64,000 bases of DNA. It comes from Crassaminicella profunda (GTDB lineage Bacteria; Bacillota; Clostridia; Peptostreptococcales; Thermotaleaceae). Numbering within the stretch: the first letter of the stretch is position 1; the number at the start of each line of letters is the position of its first letter. The translations under genes and the position numbers were made by a program. The notes beneath the pieces were generated by a model. It saw only the letters and a program-made list of their open reading frames with translations, had not been told where the DNA came from and ran no database searches. This document shows positions 1 to 9,212 of the stretch, one piece after another. Location: the NCBI RefSeq assembly GCF_019884785.1, contig NZ_CP082326.1, positions 186,001 through 250,000 of the forward strand, written 5' to 3'.

Positions 1-1
1 T

Positions 2-604
2 GGGGGAGCAGTTTTACATGATATGCTCATAGAGGAAGTACCTTATCATCAAAAAACATCAGTGCATATGGAAGAAAAACAGAAAATTGCTGAACATGCA
101 AGTTCATTAATCAAAGAGGGACATACGATCATACTAGATGCTGGAACAACAAATATGGAGATTGCAAAAAGCATAAAAGACATGAAAAATTTGAAAGTGA
201 TTACAACAGACTTGATGATTGCACTATTTCTTTCAAAATTCCAAGGGATTCAGGTATTTTGTACAGGTGGTTGTATCCAAAGCACTACAGGAACATGTTT
301 AGGATCAGATGCAAAAGAATTTATAGAAAAGATATATGTAGATATTGCTTTCATTGGAACAAGCTCAGTAGATGTAGAGAAAGGTTTGACTACACCTAGC
401 CTAGAAAAAGCAAAAATAAAAAAGCAAATAATCGATTCTGCTGATGAAGCTATATTGGTAACAGATCATTGGAAATTTGAGAAAAAAGGTTTTGCAAAAA
501 TTTGTTCATTAGATCGATTAGATAGGATCATTACAGATAAAGGAATAGATCAACGTATATTAGAGGAAATCAAGAATCTAGGAGTTATAGTGGAATTAGT
601 TTAG
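2..604 (+). CDS. DeoR-family transcriptional regulator, C-terminal part (cut by window edge)
   Basis: The reading frame is open from base 2 and begins with residues GGAVLHD, the usual stretch just after the DeoR helix-turn-helix, so the N-terminal DNA-binding domain lies outside the window. The visible 200 residues are the DeoR sugar-phosphate sensor domain: LDAGTTNMEIAKSI, TTDLMIALFL, CTGG and FIGTSSVD, then a C-terminal DHWKFEKKGFAKI stretch where the family binds a phosphorylated ligand. The next gene starts 28 bases downstream on the same strand, so it probably leads or belongs to the tetronate operon. By family logic it would repress the kinase, dehydrogenase and TRAP genes until a phosphorylated sugar acid appears; that is inference. 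Confidence 0.88.
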   Translation, partial: GGAVLHDMLIEEVPYHQKTSVHMEEKQKIAEHASSLIKEGHTIILDAGTTNMEIAKSIKDMKNLKVITTDLMIALFLSKFQGIQVFCTGGCIQSTTGTCLGSDAKEFIEKIYVDIAFIGTSSVDVEKGLTTPSLEKAKIKKQIIDSADEAILVTDHWKFEKKGFAKICSLDRLDRIITDKGIDQRILEEIKNLGVIVELV

Positions 605-631
605 TAAATATATTTGCAGAGGAGGTATATT

Positions 632-1951
632 ATGTCAGAAATTGTCATCATCGCAGATGATTTGACAGGTGCTAATGCAACAAGTGTTTTGTTATCAAGA
701 GCTGGCTATAGAGCAGCTACATTTTTAAAATTAGATGATTATGATGAAAAACAACATGCTCATTTTAAAGCTATCTCTATTAGTACGGACAGTAGAGGAA
801 TATCAGAAGATATGGCATATGAGAAAGTATCATCAATAACTGACTTTTTCAAAGATAAAAAAGTGAAGCTATTTTCTAAACGTATAGATAGTACACTTCG
901 TGGAAATGTGGGAGTAGAGATTGATGCAGTACTGGATCATTTAGGAGATGATGCAATGGCCATTGTAGTAGCAGCTTTTCCATCTTCAGGAAGGATTACT
1001 ATAGGAGGATATTTAATGGTAGACTCTATACCTTTAGAGAACACAGATGTTGCAAAAGATCCTAAAACTCCTGTTGATACTTCTTGTGTACCTGAATTGA
1101 TTCAAGAGCAAAGCAAGTATGCTGTAGATTATATTCCATTGAATCAAATTTTAAAAGGAGATAAAGCTTTAAAAGAAAAAATTATTTGTAGTAAAGAAAA
1201 AGGCAATAAGATTATTGTAATGGATGCTACAACCAATGAAGATATAGAGATCATTGCAAAGGCTACAAAACAAACAGGATTAAAAGTTATTGCAGTAGAT
1301 CCAGGACCTTTTACTGCTACATTAACCAAAGAATTTGTAGATAGGCCTAGAATTGTACCAGGACAAAAAGTAATGCTTACTGTAGGAAGTGTAAGTGCTT
1401 TAACAAGAAGGCAGTTAGAAGCATTAAAGATAAAACATAAATGCTTATTTAAAACAGTAAATTCTGCAGCACTTATTTATGATGAGACCCGAGAAAATGA
1501 AATCAATAAAACTGTGAAGCATTTAATAGATAAAATGGAATATTACAATATTTTAGGGGTTGTAACTACTACAGATGAAACAGAAGTATTAGATTTACAT
1601 GAAATTGCACAAGAATTAGGTGTTACAGAAGATGATGTAACATTAAGAATTTCAAATGGATTAGCAAGTATAACAAGAAGATTTATGGAAAAAACAGATA
1701 CGGTTATAGGCGGTTTATTTACTAGTGGGGGAGATGTGACGGTAGCTGTATGTAAAGAGCTTCAATCAGCAGGAATAGAGGTAAAAGATGAAGTATTGCC
1801 CTTAGCGGTTTATGGTCGAATGATTAAAGGAAAATATAATCATATGCCTATTATCACAAAGGGTGGACTAATTGGAGAAACCCATGCAATTATCAAATGT
1901 GTTGAATATTTGTTAACGAAAGTGTCTACTGAATATCATAAAAATATATAA
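632..1951 (+). CDS. Four-carbon acid sugar kinase (DUF1537 family, D-threonate/D-erythronate kinase type)
   Basis: A 439-residue protein beginning MSEIVIIADDLTGAN, the hallmark N-terminus of the DUF1537 (OtnK/DtnK) kinases, with a later SKRIDSTLRGNVG substrate motif and a C-terminal nucleotide-binding part containing GGLFTSGGDVT and ITKGGLIGE. Family members phosphorylate C4 sugar acids (threonate, erythronate) at O4 using ATP. The ATG at 632 is preferred over the TTG at 614 because GAGGAGGT sits just upstream of it. The pdxA-like gene follows 20 bases later and a TRAP transporter after that, the classic set for tetronate catabolism. The exact stereoisomer cannot be read from the sequence. 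Confidence 0.88.
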   Translation: MSEIVIIADDLTGANATSVLLSRAGYRAATFLKLDDYDEKQHAHFKAISISTDSRGISEDMAYEKVSSITDFFKDKKVKLFSKRIDSTLRGNVGVEIDAVLDHLGDDAMAIVVAAFPSSGRITIGGYLMVDSIPLENTDVAKDPKTPVDTSCVPELIQEQSKYAVDYIPLNQILKGDKALKEKIICSKEKGNKIIVMDATTNEDIEIIAKATKQTGLKVIAVDPGPFTATLTKEFVDRPRIVPGQKVMLTVGSVSALTRRQLEALKIKHKCLFKTVNSAALIYDETRENEINKTVKHLIDKMEYYNILGVVTTTDETEVLDLHEIAQELGVTEDDVTLRISNGLASITRRFMEKTDTVIGGLFTSGGDVTVAVCKELQSAGIEVKDEVLPLAVYGRMIKGKYNHMPIITKGGLIGETHAIIKCVEYLLTKVSTEYHKNI

Positions 1952-1971
1952 ATTGATAAAAGAAAGGACAG

Positions 1972-2991
1972 ATGCAGATGGACAGAAGTTATATAGGAAT
2001 TCCAATGGGAGACCCTGCTGGAATTGGACCAGAGATTGTAGTAAAAGCATTAACAAAGGAAAAAATACATGAAACTGTAAAAGCAGTTGTTATTGGAGAT
2101 AAGAAAACATTAGAACAAGCTATGAAATTTTGTGGTGTAAATTTAGAAATCAATGTAATTGAAGATGTTAAAAAAGGTGATTATAAAAAAGGCATACTTA
2201 ATTTAATAGACTTAAAAAATGTAGATATTGAAAAGCTAGAGGTTGGAAAAGTACAAGGAATGGCTGGAAAAGCTGCTTTTGAATATATTAAAATGTCTGT
2301 TGAGTTAGCTATGGATCAAAAGGTAGATGCTATTGCAACGACACCGATCAATAAAGAAGCTTTCAAAGCTGGAGGTATAAATTATATTGGTCATACGGAA
2401 GTTTTAGAGGATTTAACAAACACCAAAGACCCACTTACTATGTTTCAAGTATATGATTTAAGAGTTTTCTTTTTATCACGCCACGTCTCATTAAAAAAAG
2501 CTTGTGAAATGACAACAAAAGAAAGAGTTTTTGATTATATTTTAAGATGCTCAGAGGCATTAGAAAGATTAGGTATAAAGAATGGAAAATTAGCTGTTGC
2601 AGGATTGAATCCACATAGTGGGGAACATGGATTATTTGGAGATGAAGAGGTAAAGGAAATTTATCCAGCTATTAAAAAAGCACAAGAAGTTGGTATAAAT
2701 GTAGTAGGTCCAGTGCCTGCTGATTCGGTATTTTATTTTGCGCTAAAGGGTAGCTATGATGCTGTGTTGTCTCTTTATCATGATCAAGGACATATTGCCA
2801 CAAAGATGGTTGATTTTGAAAGAACTATAGCCATTACAAATAATATGCCATTTTTGAGAACCTCTGTTGACCATGGTACAGCCTTTGATATTGCAGGTAC
2901 AGGAAAGGCAAGTGAAGTAAGTATGGTAGAAGCTATTCGTCTAGCCGCATTATATGCACCAAATTTCACAAATAAAGTTCTAGCAGATTGA
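1972..2991 (+). CDS. pdxA2: PdxA2-type 4-phospho-tetronate 3-dehydrogenase
   Basis: A 339-residue PdxA-family protein: [14 protein letters not shown] at the N-terminus, TTPINKEAF, the metal-binding [16 protein letters not shown] and [14 protein letters not shown]. PdxA proper oxidises 4-phosphohydroxythreonine in vitamin B6 synthesis. The PdxA2 branch, found beside DUF1537 kinases, oxidises 4-phospho-D-threonate or -erythronate at C3, followed by decarboxylation to dihydroxyacetone phosphate and CO2. The neighbourhood (kinase upstream, TRAP transporter downstream, no B6 genes) favours PdxA2. An AAAGG site precedes the ATG at 1972; a second ATG at 1978 is possible. Confidence 0.88.
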   Translation: MQMDRSYIGIPMGDPAGIGPEIVVKALTKEKIHETVKAVVIGDKKTLEQAMKFCGVNLEINVIEDVKKGDYKKGILNLIDLKNVDIEKLEVGKVQGMAGKAAFEYIKMSVELAMDQKVDAIATTPINKEAFKAGGINYIGHTEVLEDLTNTKDPLTMFQVYDLRVFFLSRHVSLKKACEMTTKERVFDYILRCSEALERLGIKNGKLAVAGLNPHSGEHGLFGDEEVKEIYPAIKKAQEVGINVVGPVPADSVFYFALKGSYDAVLSLYHDQGHIATKMVDFERTIAITNNMPFLRTSVDHGTAFDIAGTGKASEVSMVEAIRLAALYAPNFTNKVLAD

Positions 2992-3058
2992 TTTAATCAT
3001 TAGAAATGAAATTTTCTAATGTTAAATAAAAAGATAAAATTATTGAGGAGGTTTATTT

Positions 3059-4063
3059 ATGAAAAGAATGCTAAGTTTATTCATGATTGTTTCAATGCTT
3101 TTTGTATTTGTTGGATGTGGGGATAAGGGTGCTAATTCTACTGCAGACAAAGATGAAAAACAAGTAACCACAATACGTATCGCTTATACATTATCTCCAG
3201 AATCTCATTATCACAAAGGTTTAGAAAAATTTAAAGAGCTTGTTGCAGAAAAATCTAATGGGCAAATAGATGTACAATTATTCCATAGTGCACAACTAGG
3301 AAGTGAACGAGATGCAGTGGAAGGTGTTTCAATGGGAACTTTAGAGGCAACATTATCATCTACAGGCCCTCTTTCAAACTTTTCAAAAAAGTTTATGTTA
3401 TTTGACTTACCATTTATTATTCAAGATAGAGCTACTGCATTTGAAGCATTAGATGGCAAACTAGGGGTAGATATGTTATCTTCATTAGAAGACAAAGGAA
3501 TTACAGGATTTGGTTTTTGGGAAAACGGTTTTAGAATGTTGACAAATAGTAAACAAGCAATAAATTCTCCAGAAGATGTGAAAGGATTAAAAATAAGATT
3601 AATGGAAAATCCAGTGCATATGGAGACATTTAAAGTTTTAGGTGCACAGCCAGTACCAATGCCTTTTGGAGATTTGTTTACAGCATTGCAGCAAAAAACG
3701 GTTGATGGACAAGAAAATCCATTAGTAATTATTGATACAAGTAAATTTTATGAAGTACAAAATAATCTAGCAATAACAGGACATTTTTATTCACCAGCAG
3801 TATTCATGATGAACAAAGAATTTTTCAATGGATTAGCACCTGAATTACAAACTGCAATTATAGAATCAGAAAAAGAAGCACGTGTATGGCAAAGAGAATA
3901 TTGTGCTAATCTAGAAAAAGAATTAGTTGAAACATTAAAATCAAAAGGAATGGAAATCACATATCCGGATAAAAAAGCTTTCCAAGAAGCAACAAAACCT
4001 GTTTATGATAAATTCAAAGATGAAATTGGTGAAGATTTGATAAATGCATTACTTAAGAAATAG
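3059..4063 (+). CDS. dctP: TRAP transporter substrate-binding protein DctP (lipoprotein)
   Basis: A 334-residue protein with a lipoprotein signal peptide ending in the lipobox FVGC (lipidated Cys near residue 20). The mature part is a DctP fold: FKELVAEKSNGQIDVQLF, GSERDAVEGV, FGFWENGFRMLTNS and KGLKIRLMENPVH. The Arg in the last motif is where family members clamp the substrate carboxylate. It captures an organic acid outside the membrane and hands it to DctQM; with the two enzymes upstream, the substrate is most likely a C4 sugar acid. GAGGAGGT sits upstream of the ATG. A hairpin follows the stop before dctQ. Confidence 0.93.
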   Translation: MKRMLSLFMIVSMLFVFVGCGDKGANSTADKDEKQVTTIRIAYTLSPESHYHKGLEKFKELVAEKSNGQIDVQLFHSAQLGSERDAVEGVSMGTLEATLSSTGPLSNFSKKFMLFDLPFIIQDRATAFEALDGKLGVDMLSSLEDKGITGFGFWENGFRMLTNSKQAINSPEDVKGLKIRLMENPVHMETFKVLGAQPVPMPFGDLFTALQQKTVDGQENPLVIIDTSKFYEVQNNLAITGHFYSPAVFMMNKEFFNGLAPELQTAIIESEKEARVWQREYCANLEKELVETLKSKGMEITYPDKKAFQEATKPVYDKFKDEIGEDLINALLKK

Positions 4064-4073
4064 TTTGTTATTG

Positions 4074-4099
4074 GCGACTCTTTGATCATCAAGAGTCGC
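4074..4099 (+). promoter_or_regulatory. Hairpin between dctP and dctQ
   Basis: GCGACTC (4074-4080) pairs with GAGTCGC (4093-4099), and the inner arms TTGAT and ATCAA extend the stem with one bulged T. There is no run of T after it, so it is more likely an RNA stabiliser or weak attenuator protecting the dctP message than a full terminator. Confidence 0.7.
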
Positions 4100-4123
4100 T
4101 AAATACCTTAGGAGGTAGATCTT

Positions 4124-4594
4124 TTGAAAAAAATATTAAATAACTTAGAAGAATATATACTAATTATGCTTTTTCCAATAATGACAATTATTGTATTTAT
4201 CTCAACTATGTTTAGATATTTTAAATTGGGAGCTATTCCATGGTCAGAAGAACTTGCAAGATATTTGATGGTATGGATTGCTTATATTGGAGCAAGTTTA
4301 GGAATCAAAAGAAATGCACATTTAGGTGTTGAAATTGTAGTAAATAAGTTGCCAGAAAAGCTTAAAATCGTTTCTCAATACATTCGAGTAGCTATTATAT
4401 TGATTTTCAACTTATTAATTATTATATTTTCATATAGAATTATGAAGCATCAAATAAATATGGGACAAATTTCACCAGCATTAGCTATACCTATATGGAT
4501 GGCATATCTTGCAATACCAGTGGGAGCATTGTTAATGTTTATTCGTTCTATTCAGATAATTATTTATAAAAATAACAAAGTGGTAAAACAATAA
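4124..4594 (+). CDS. dctQ: TRAP transporter small permease DctQ
   Basis: A 156-residue membrane protein with four predicted helices and the DctQ signature WSEELARYLMVWIAYIGASLG. It uses a TTG start at 4124, supported by AGGAGGT at 4110-4116. DctQ joins DctM in the membrane and contacts the substrate-loaded binding protein during sodium-driven uptake. It lies between dctP and dctM, 28 bases before dctM. Confidence 0.92.
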   Translation: MKKILNNLEEYILIMLFPIMTIIVFISTMFRYFKLGAIPWSEELARYLMVWIAYIGASLGIKRNAHLGVEIVVNKLPEKLKIVSQYIRVAIILIFNLLIIIFSYRIMKHQINMGQISPALAIPIWMAYLAIPVGALLMFIRSIQIIIYKNNKVVKQ

Positions 4595-4622
4595 GAACAG
4601 TTAGAGAAAGGATGGAAATTTA

Positions 4623-5900
4623 ATGGTTCTTTTATTATTTGGAAGCTTATTCGTATTACTTTTATTAAATATACCTATTGCAGTATCTTTAGGGGTATCT
4701 TCCATTGTTGCATTAGCATTTGGCAATATGCCAACTCCACCTTTTGTTGTAGCACAAAGAATGTTCACATCTGTAGATTCATTTCCATTCATGGCAATTC
4801 CTTTCTTTATGTTAGCTGGAGGATTAATGGAAAGTGGTGGAATTTCAGGGCGTTTAATTAAATTTGCTAAGGCCTGTGTAGGAAGTACTATAGGAGGTCT
4901 AGGGATTATTACAATTATTGCTTCTGCATTTTTTGGAGCAATATCTGGATCTAATCCTGCTACAGTTGCGGCTATTGGTGGAATTATGATTCCAGCAATG
5001 ATAAAAGCAGGATATCCTAAAGATTTTGCTTCTGCTATTGCAGCAGCAGGTGGAACATTAGGTGTTATTATTCCGCCAAGTATTCCAATGATCACATATG
5101 GTGTTGTTGCAGGAGTATCTATTAGTACATTGTTTACAGCAGGAATTGTTCCGGGAATTATTATCGGTCTTAGTTTAATGGGGGTTATTTACTATTATGC
5201 TAAAAAATTAAATCTTCCAAAAGGAGAGCCAACAAGCTTAAAGAATTTGGTTGTAGCGTTTAAAGAAGCTATTTTAGCATTACTTATGCCAGTCATTATT
5301 TTAGGTGGGATATATGGAGGTGTATTTACACCTACTGAAGCTGCTGCAGTGGCAGTTGTCTATGCATTTGTAGTTAGTGTTTTTATCTATAAAGAATTAA
5401 AGATAAAAGAGTTAGGTCCAGTAATTTTAAAAGGGGCTATAAGTACTTCTGTTGTATTATTTGTTATTGCAACTTCTGCATCATTTTCTTGGATTATTAC
5501 AAGTGCACAAATACCAGCAAAAGTAACAACAGCTATAATGGGCGTATCATCAAATGTTATAGTGATTACTACATTGATTAATATGCTTCTACTATTTTTA
5601 GGAAGTTTTCTTGAAACACAAGCTATTATTTTGTTGGTTGCACCGATTTTATTACCGCTTACTGCCACATTAGGTATTAATCCTATATTATTAGGAATCA
5701 TTATTGTTGTTAATACTTCTGTTGGAATGATTACGCCTCCTATGGCTGTAAATCTTTTTGTAGCATGTGGTATATCTGGTTTAAAGGTTGAGGAGATTAG
5801 TCGTAAAATAATATCTTTCTTGATTGTAGAAATCGTTATTGTATTATTAATTACAAACTTTCCACAAATAGCATTATTTTTACCACAAGTATTACAATAA
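4623..5900 (+). CDS. dctM: TRAP transporter large permease DctM
   Basis: A 425-residue, very hydrophobic protein of about 12 helices with DctM motifs: PIAVSLGVSSIVAL, FPFMAIPFFMLAGGLMESGGIS, GAISGSNPATVAAIG, GVIIPPSIPMITYG, FTPTEAAAVAVVYAF and a C-terminal MITPPMAVNLFVACGI. It forms the sodium-coupled transport path. It is the last gene of the operon and is followed by a strong hairpin at 5957-6007. Confidence 0.94.
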   Translation: MVLLLFGSLFVLLLLNIPIAVSLGVSSIVALAFGNMPTPPFVVAQRMFTSVDSFPFMAIPFFMLAGGLMESGGISGRLIKFAKACVGSTIGGLGIITIIASAFFGAISGSNPATVAAIGGIMIPAMIKAGYPKDFASAIAAAGGTLGVIIPPSIPMITYGVVAGVSISTLFTAGIVPGIIIGLSLMGVIYYYAKKLNLPKGEPTSLKNLVVAFKEAILALLMPVIILGGIYGGVFTPTEAAAVAVVYAFVVSVFIYKELKIKELGPVILKGAISTSVVLFVIATSASFSWIITSAQIPAKVTTAIMGVSSNVIVITTLINMLLLFLGSFLETQAIILLVAPILLPLTATLGINPILLGIIIVVNTSVGMITPPMAVNLFVACGISGLKVEEISRKIISFLIVEIVIVLLITNFPQIALFLPQVLQ

Positions 5901-5956
5901 ATTCATAGCCTGTTGAGTTTTGAATAAATCAGGAATTCCTTTAAAGTGATTGTAAT

Positions 5957-6007
5957 AAAAGTCATGTGATTTTTAGGTCGAAAACGCCTAAATTCACATG
6001 GCTTTTA
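5957..6007 (+). terminator. Terminator of the tetronate/TRAP operon
   Basis: A long stem pairs the bases beginning AAAAGTCATGTGA with the complementary arm ending TTCACATGGCTTTT. The loop is CGAAAACG and a short T-rich tail follows. It sits 57 bases after dctM. Confidence 0.75.
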
Positions 6008-6165
6008 TTGATAATGGACTTAGAATTTGTGTAAATATGAATATATACGTAAAAAATCACTTGATTTTAAGATATAATATTTTTGTAGAGAAGATGATGT
6101 TAAAAGGGGTAGAAACGGTTACCACTGTTGAAATTTAAATTATAAAAGTTAGGGGGGGAAAATGA

Positions 6166-7518
6166 ATGATTAGATTAAAAAAAATTGGAAGTAAATTGCT
6201 AATAAGCTATTTTATTATATTATTTGTAGCTTTTCTTGTAACTGTTGTGTCCTATAATGTATTGTCTCAAAGATATTTTATGAAAGAAGCCAAAAGTCAA
6301 ATGAGAACAGAGGGACAAACTATTGCGAAAACTTTGGGGAAAATGAAGCTTAAAGATCATAGCATTGGTGAAAAAATATTAGTAAAAAAGGAACTAAGGG
6401 TTGCTGGTAGATTTATTGAATCAAAGGTGATTGTTTTTAATAAAGATAAAAGAATTATTTATACAAATTGGAAATCTTTAGATAGAGAAAAAATGAAAAA
6501 ATTCATAAGGGAAAAGGATAAACCATTAGAAGGATATATTACTGAGAAAGTTCCAATAAAGACACCTAAGGGTGGGATTAAAGGATATGTGTTTTTAATG
6601 ATGGAATTGAAAGAATTAAAAGCAATGAATGAGATTATGAAAACAACAAGAATTTTAAGCTTTACGGTAGCTGGTTTTACTGCAATTATCATAGGCATCC
6701 TATTACAAAAGGGACTGACAAACCCTATTAGAGAGCTTATGAAGACGATGATGAATTTTTCACTGAAAGATTTTGATAAAGATTTTCGATTAGAAACAGG
6801 AGATGAAATTGAAGAACTCTCCATATGTTTTTCTTCTCTTGTGAAGAAGTTAAAAAAATATGATCGACAGCAGAAAACATTTTTACAAAATACATCCCAT
6901 GAATTGAAAACTCCCCTCATGTCCATACAAGGATATGCAGAAGCTATAAAAGATGGGATTGTAGAAGGGGCTGAAATGGAAGAAAGTTTAGATATTATCA
7001 TGAATCAATGTCAACGTATGAAAAAAACAGTAGATGAAATTACTTATCTTACAAAACTTGAAAATGTTGAAGAAATTTTTAGATTTGAAGAATGTGATAT
7101 GGATAAGTTGGTAGAAGATGCATTAAGAAGTATCCAACCATTAGCAGATGAAAAAAATATAAAAATAGATGTAAAAGGAGACTTTGATTATAAAGGATTT
7201 TATGATGGAGATAAGATCAAACGAGCATTCATCAATATATTAAGCAATGCTATTCGATATGCTAAGGAGAATATTATCATTCAATCGTTTATGCATGATC
7301 CATATTATGAAATTCATATTATAGATGATGGAGAAGGATTGAAAGCGGGAGAGGAAGAAAAGGTATTTGATCGTTTTTATAAAGGAGATAAAGGAAATAC
7401 AGGATTAGGACTTTCTATAACAAAAGCTATTATAGAAGGACATGATGGTGAAATTACTGTTTATAATCATAAGGAGAAGGGAGCCATCTTTAAAATAAAG
7501 CTGCCAAAAGGATTATAG
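6166..7518 (+). CDS. Sensor histidine kinase (HAMP, HisKA, HATPase_c), no adjacent response regulator
   Basis: A 450-residue membrane kinase. Transmembrane helices lie near residues 10-32 and 164-184, enclosing an extracytoplasmic sensor of about 130 residues. A HAMP linker follows, then the H-box NTSHELKTPL with the phosphorylated His at residue 245, an N-box (NILSNAIRYA), G1 (DDGEGL) and G2 (GLGLSITKAI). It would autophosphorylate in response to an envelope signal. The ATG at 6166 follows a G-rich Shine-Dalgarno; an ATG four bases earlier hits a stop at once. No response regulator lies beside it, so its partner is elsewhere. The two genes downstream are also membrane or surface linked. Confidence 0.9.
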   Translation: MIRLKKIGSKLLISYFIILFVAFLVTVVSYNVLSQRYFMKEAKSQMRTEGQTIAKTLGKMKLKDHSIGEKILVKKELRVAGRFIESKVIVFNKDKRIIYTNWKSLDREKMKKFIREKDKPLEGYITEKVPIKTPKGGIKGYVFLMMELKELKAMNEIMKTTRILSFTVAGFTAIIIGILLQKGLTNPIRELMKTMMNFSLKDFDKDFRLETGDEIEELSICFSSLVKKLKKYDRQQKTFLQNTSHELKTPLMSIQGYAEAIKDGIVEGAEMEESLDIIMNQCQRMKKTVDEITYLTKLENVEEIFRFEECDMDKLVEDALRSIQPLADEKNIKIDVKGDFDYKGFYDGDKIKRAFINILSNAIRYAKENIIIQSFMHDPYYEIHIIDDGEGLKAGEEEKVFDRFYKGDKGNTGLGLSITKAIIEGHDGEITVYNHKEKGAIFKIKLPKGL

Positions 7519-7622
7519 AAAAAAATTAGATAGATGAAATTTTTGTAAATTATTCTTGTTGATAAATGTCACTATTTACGATAATCTATATTTGTGGGAA
7601 TAAGGTTGGAAAGGATGATAGG

Positions 7623-8042
7623 ATGGACAAGGATATTGCTTTAGCAAAAGAAAATGCCCAAGAGAAAGGGCGCTCAAAGAAAAAAGATAAGAAAAAAAAT
7701 AAAATATGGATCAATGTATTAATTTTTATTGTAAGTGCAGGGGTTTGGAGTGCTGCTGTGTATTATGGATATACTTATGCTAAAAATTATATTGATGTAT
7801 CTATAAAAAATGTGCAACAAGAAAACGCTGTGAATATTCAAGAATTAAGTGAAAAGATGGAGCAACTTAGTACAGAAATTAATAATTTGAAGAATAGAAT
7901 CGAAAATACAGATGATACTATTTCTAATTCTACAGTTGTTCAAGAAAGAATTGATGAAAGGTTACAAAATCTAGATGGGCAATTAAAAACATTAGAAAAG
8001 AGCTTGAAAATATTGAAGGAGGCACCAAATGGGCAAAATTAA
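7623..8042 (+). CDS. Single-pass membrane protein with coiled coil, unknown function
   Basis: I do not recognise a family. The 139-residue protein has a highly basic cytoplasmic N-terminus (KKKDKKKNK), one transmembrane helix near residues 29-50, and an extracellular heptad-rich segment from about residue 60 to the end (IQELSEKMEQLSTEINNLKNRI and onward) that should form a coiled coil. The ATG at 7623, preceded by GGAAAGGATGATAGG, is preferred over an upstream ATG at 7566 that lacks a ribosome site. The last 14 bases overlap the next gene, implying translational coupling; the next protein also has a membrane anchor followed by a coiled coil, so the two may associate. Confidence 0.75.
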   Translation: MDKDIALAKENAQEKGRSKKKDKKKNKIWINVLIFIVSAGVWSAAVYYGYTYAKNYIDVSIKNVQQENAVNIQELSEKMEQLSTEINNLKNRIENTDDTISNSTVVQERIDERLQNLDGQLKTLEKSLKILKEAPNGQN

Positions 8043-9075
8043 TTTATTTATGCTTTTTTTGATTGCCCCATTTATCGGTCTCTTTGTTGTTAGTTTAGAG
8101 TTTCAGGATGAAAGTCAGTATCTAAAATTTCCCATAACTGTACTTGCAGAAGAAGCAGACAAATTATATGATGAAGTTGGTCATTTAGAAGAGAGTATTG
8201 CCAATATGGGATTGGTTGTAGAGAGCCAAAAAGAGGTTTTTCATGTTCAAGATGAACAAATTAGTGAATTATCAGAGTTGAGTGATTCACAAAGAAAATT
8301 GTCGGATGATATTTATGAGCAAAAAATATTGAATATGTTAGGACCAGCAGTGAAGGCCCATATTAGTAATCGTACAGAAATCAAAATTTTTAAATTAGCA
8401 GAGCTTGGGTATAGAGGCTATATTGCTAAAATAAAATTATTTGATCCAACGGCATTGAAAGTAGTATTGGGGAAAGATCAATTAGGAAAGTTAGAGACTA
8501 CATCAAGTGCTGCAAAAAGAACAAATGCAATACTTGCAATTAATGCAGGGGGATTTTATACAGAGAAAAGAAATGGAAAGACTTATGCCCAATTAATAGG
8601 GAATACAGTGATCAATGGAAAATTAGTAGAACCTTTTAATGGTTATCCAGGAGATTTGTTTTTTGCTGGGATCAATAAAAAAGGACAAGTGATTGGAACA
8701 GTACCCCACACTGAAAATGATATTATGAAGCTTGATCCTTATCAAGGAGTAAGTTTTTCACCTGTATTATTAGAAAATGGGAAAAAAGCAGAGATTTCAA
8801 CTAAATGGAAAAAAACAAGGCATCCTAGGACGATCATTGGAAAATATGCAAATGATGATTTGATTGTAATCGTTATAGATGGAAGACGAGATAATTGGAG
8901 CATTGGGATTTCTTTAGAAAGATTACAGGATAAATTGTTAGAGCTAGGAGTAAAAGATGCTTATAATCTAGATGGTGGCGGTTCTAGTGCTATGTATTAT
9001 GATGGAAAAATTTTAAATAAACCTTCAGATAGAAGGGAAAGACCTGTAGTAAATAATATTGTTGTTATGCCTTAA
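8029..9075 (+). CDS. Membrane-anchored phosphodiester glycosidase (NAGPA/DUF2233 domain) protein
   Basis: A 348-residue protein: an uncleaved signal or anchor helix (residues 3-22), a helical coiled-coil stretch (about 40-90), then a NAGPA domain with AILAINAGGFY, RHPRTIIG, DGRRDNWSIGISLERLQ and the family-typical YNLDGGGSSAMYYDG near the C-terminus. NAGPA-domain enzymes cleave N-acetylglucosamine or related sugars from phosphodiester linkages, so bacterial members are often linked to exopolysaccharide or teichoic-acid-like surface polymers. The substrate here is not known. It overlaps the preceding membrane gene by 14 bases, and a strong terminator follows. Confidence 0.88.
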   Translation: MGKINLFMLFLIAPFIGLFVVSLEFQDESQYLKFPITVLAEEADKLYDEVGHLEESIANMGLVVESQKEVFHVQDEQISELSELSDSQRKLSDDIYEQKILNMLGPAVKAHISNRTEIKIFKLAELGYRGYIAKIKLFDPTALKVVLGKDQLGKLETTSSAAKRTNAILAINAGGFYTEKRNGKTYAQLIGNTVINGKLVEPFNGYPGDLFFAGINKKGQVIGTVPHTENDIMKLDPYQGVSFSPVLLENGKKAEISTKWKKTRHPRTIIGKYANDDLIVIVIDGRRDNWSIGISLERLQDKLLELGVKDAYNLDGGGSSAMYYDGKILNKPSDRRERPVVNNIVVMP

Positions 9076-9135
9076 TGAAAGATAAGGAAGAAATTATATT
9101 GATTAGACAAAAGAGACAGAGAAGGATGAAAAATT

Positions 9136-9170
9136 ATGACCTTGTAGACATTACTACGAGGTCATTTTTA
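9136..9170 (+). terminator. Rho-independent terminator after the NAGPA gene
   Basis: ATGACCTTGTAG pairs with CTACGAGGTCAT (one G-T pair), followed by TTTTTA. It lies 60 bases after the glycosidase gene and before the convergent lrgB. Confidence 0.88.
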
Positions 9171-9212
9171 TGTGTGTCTAGTATAGATGATTGATTGTAT
9201 GGACATTATTTT

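Noticed and set aside
9075-9194. 39-residue frame directly after the NAGPA gene
   Set aside because: It reads through the rho-independent terminator and has no ribosome site.
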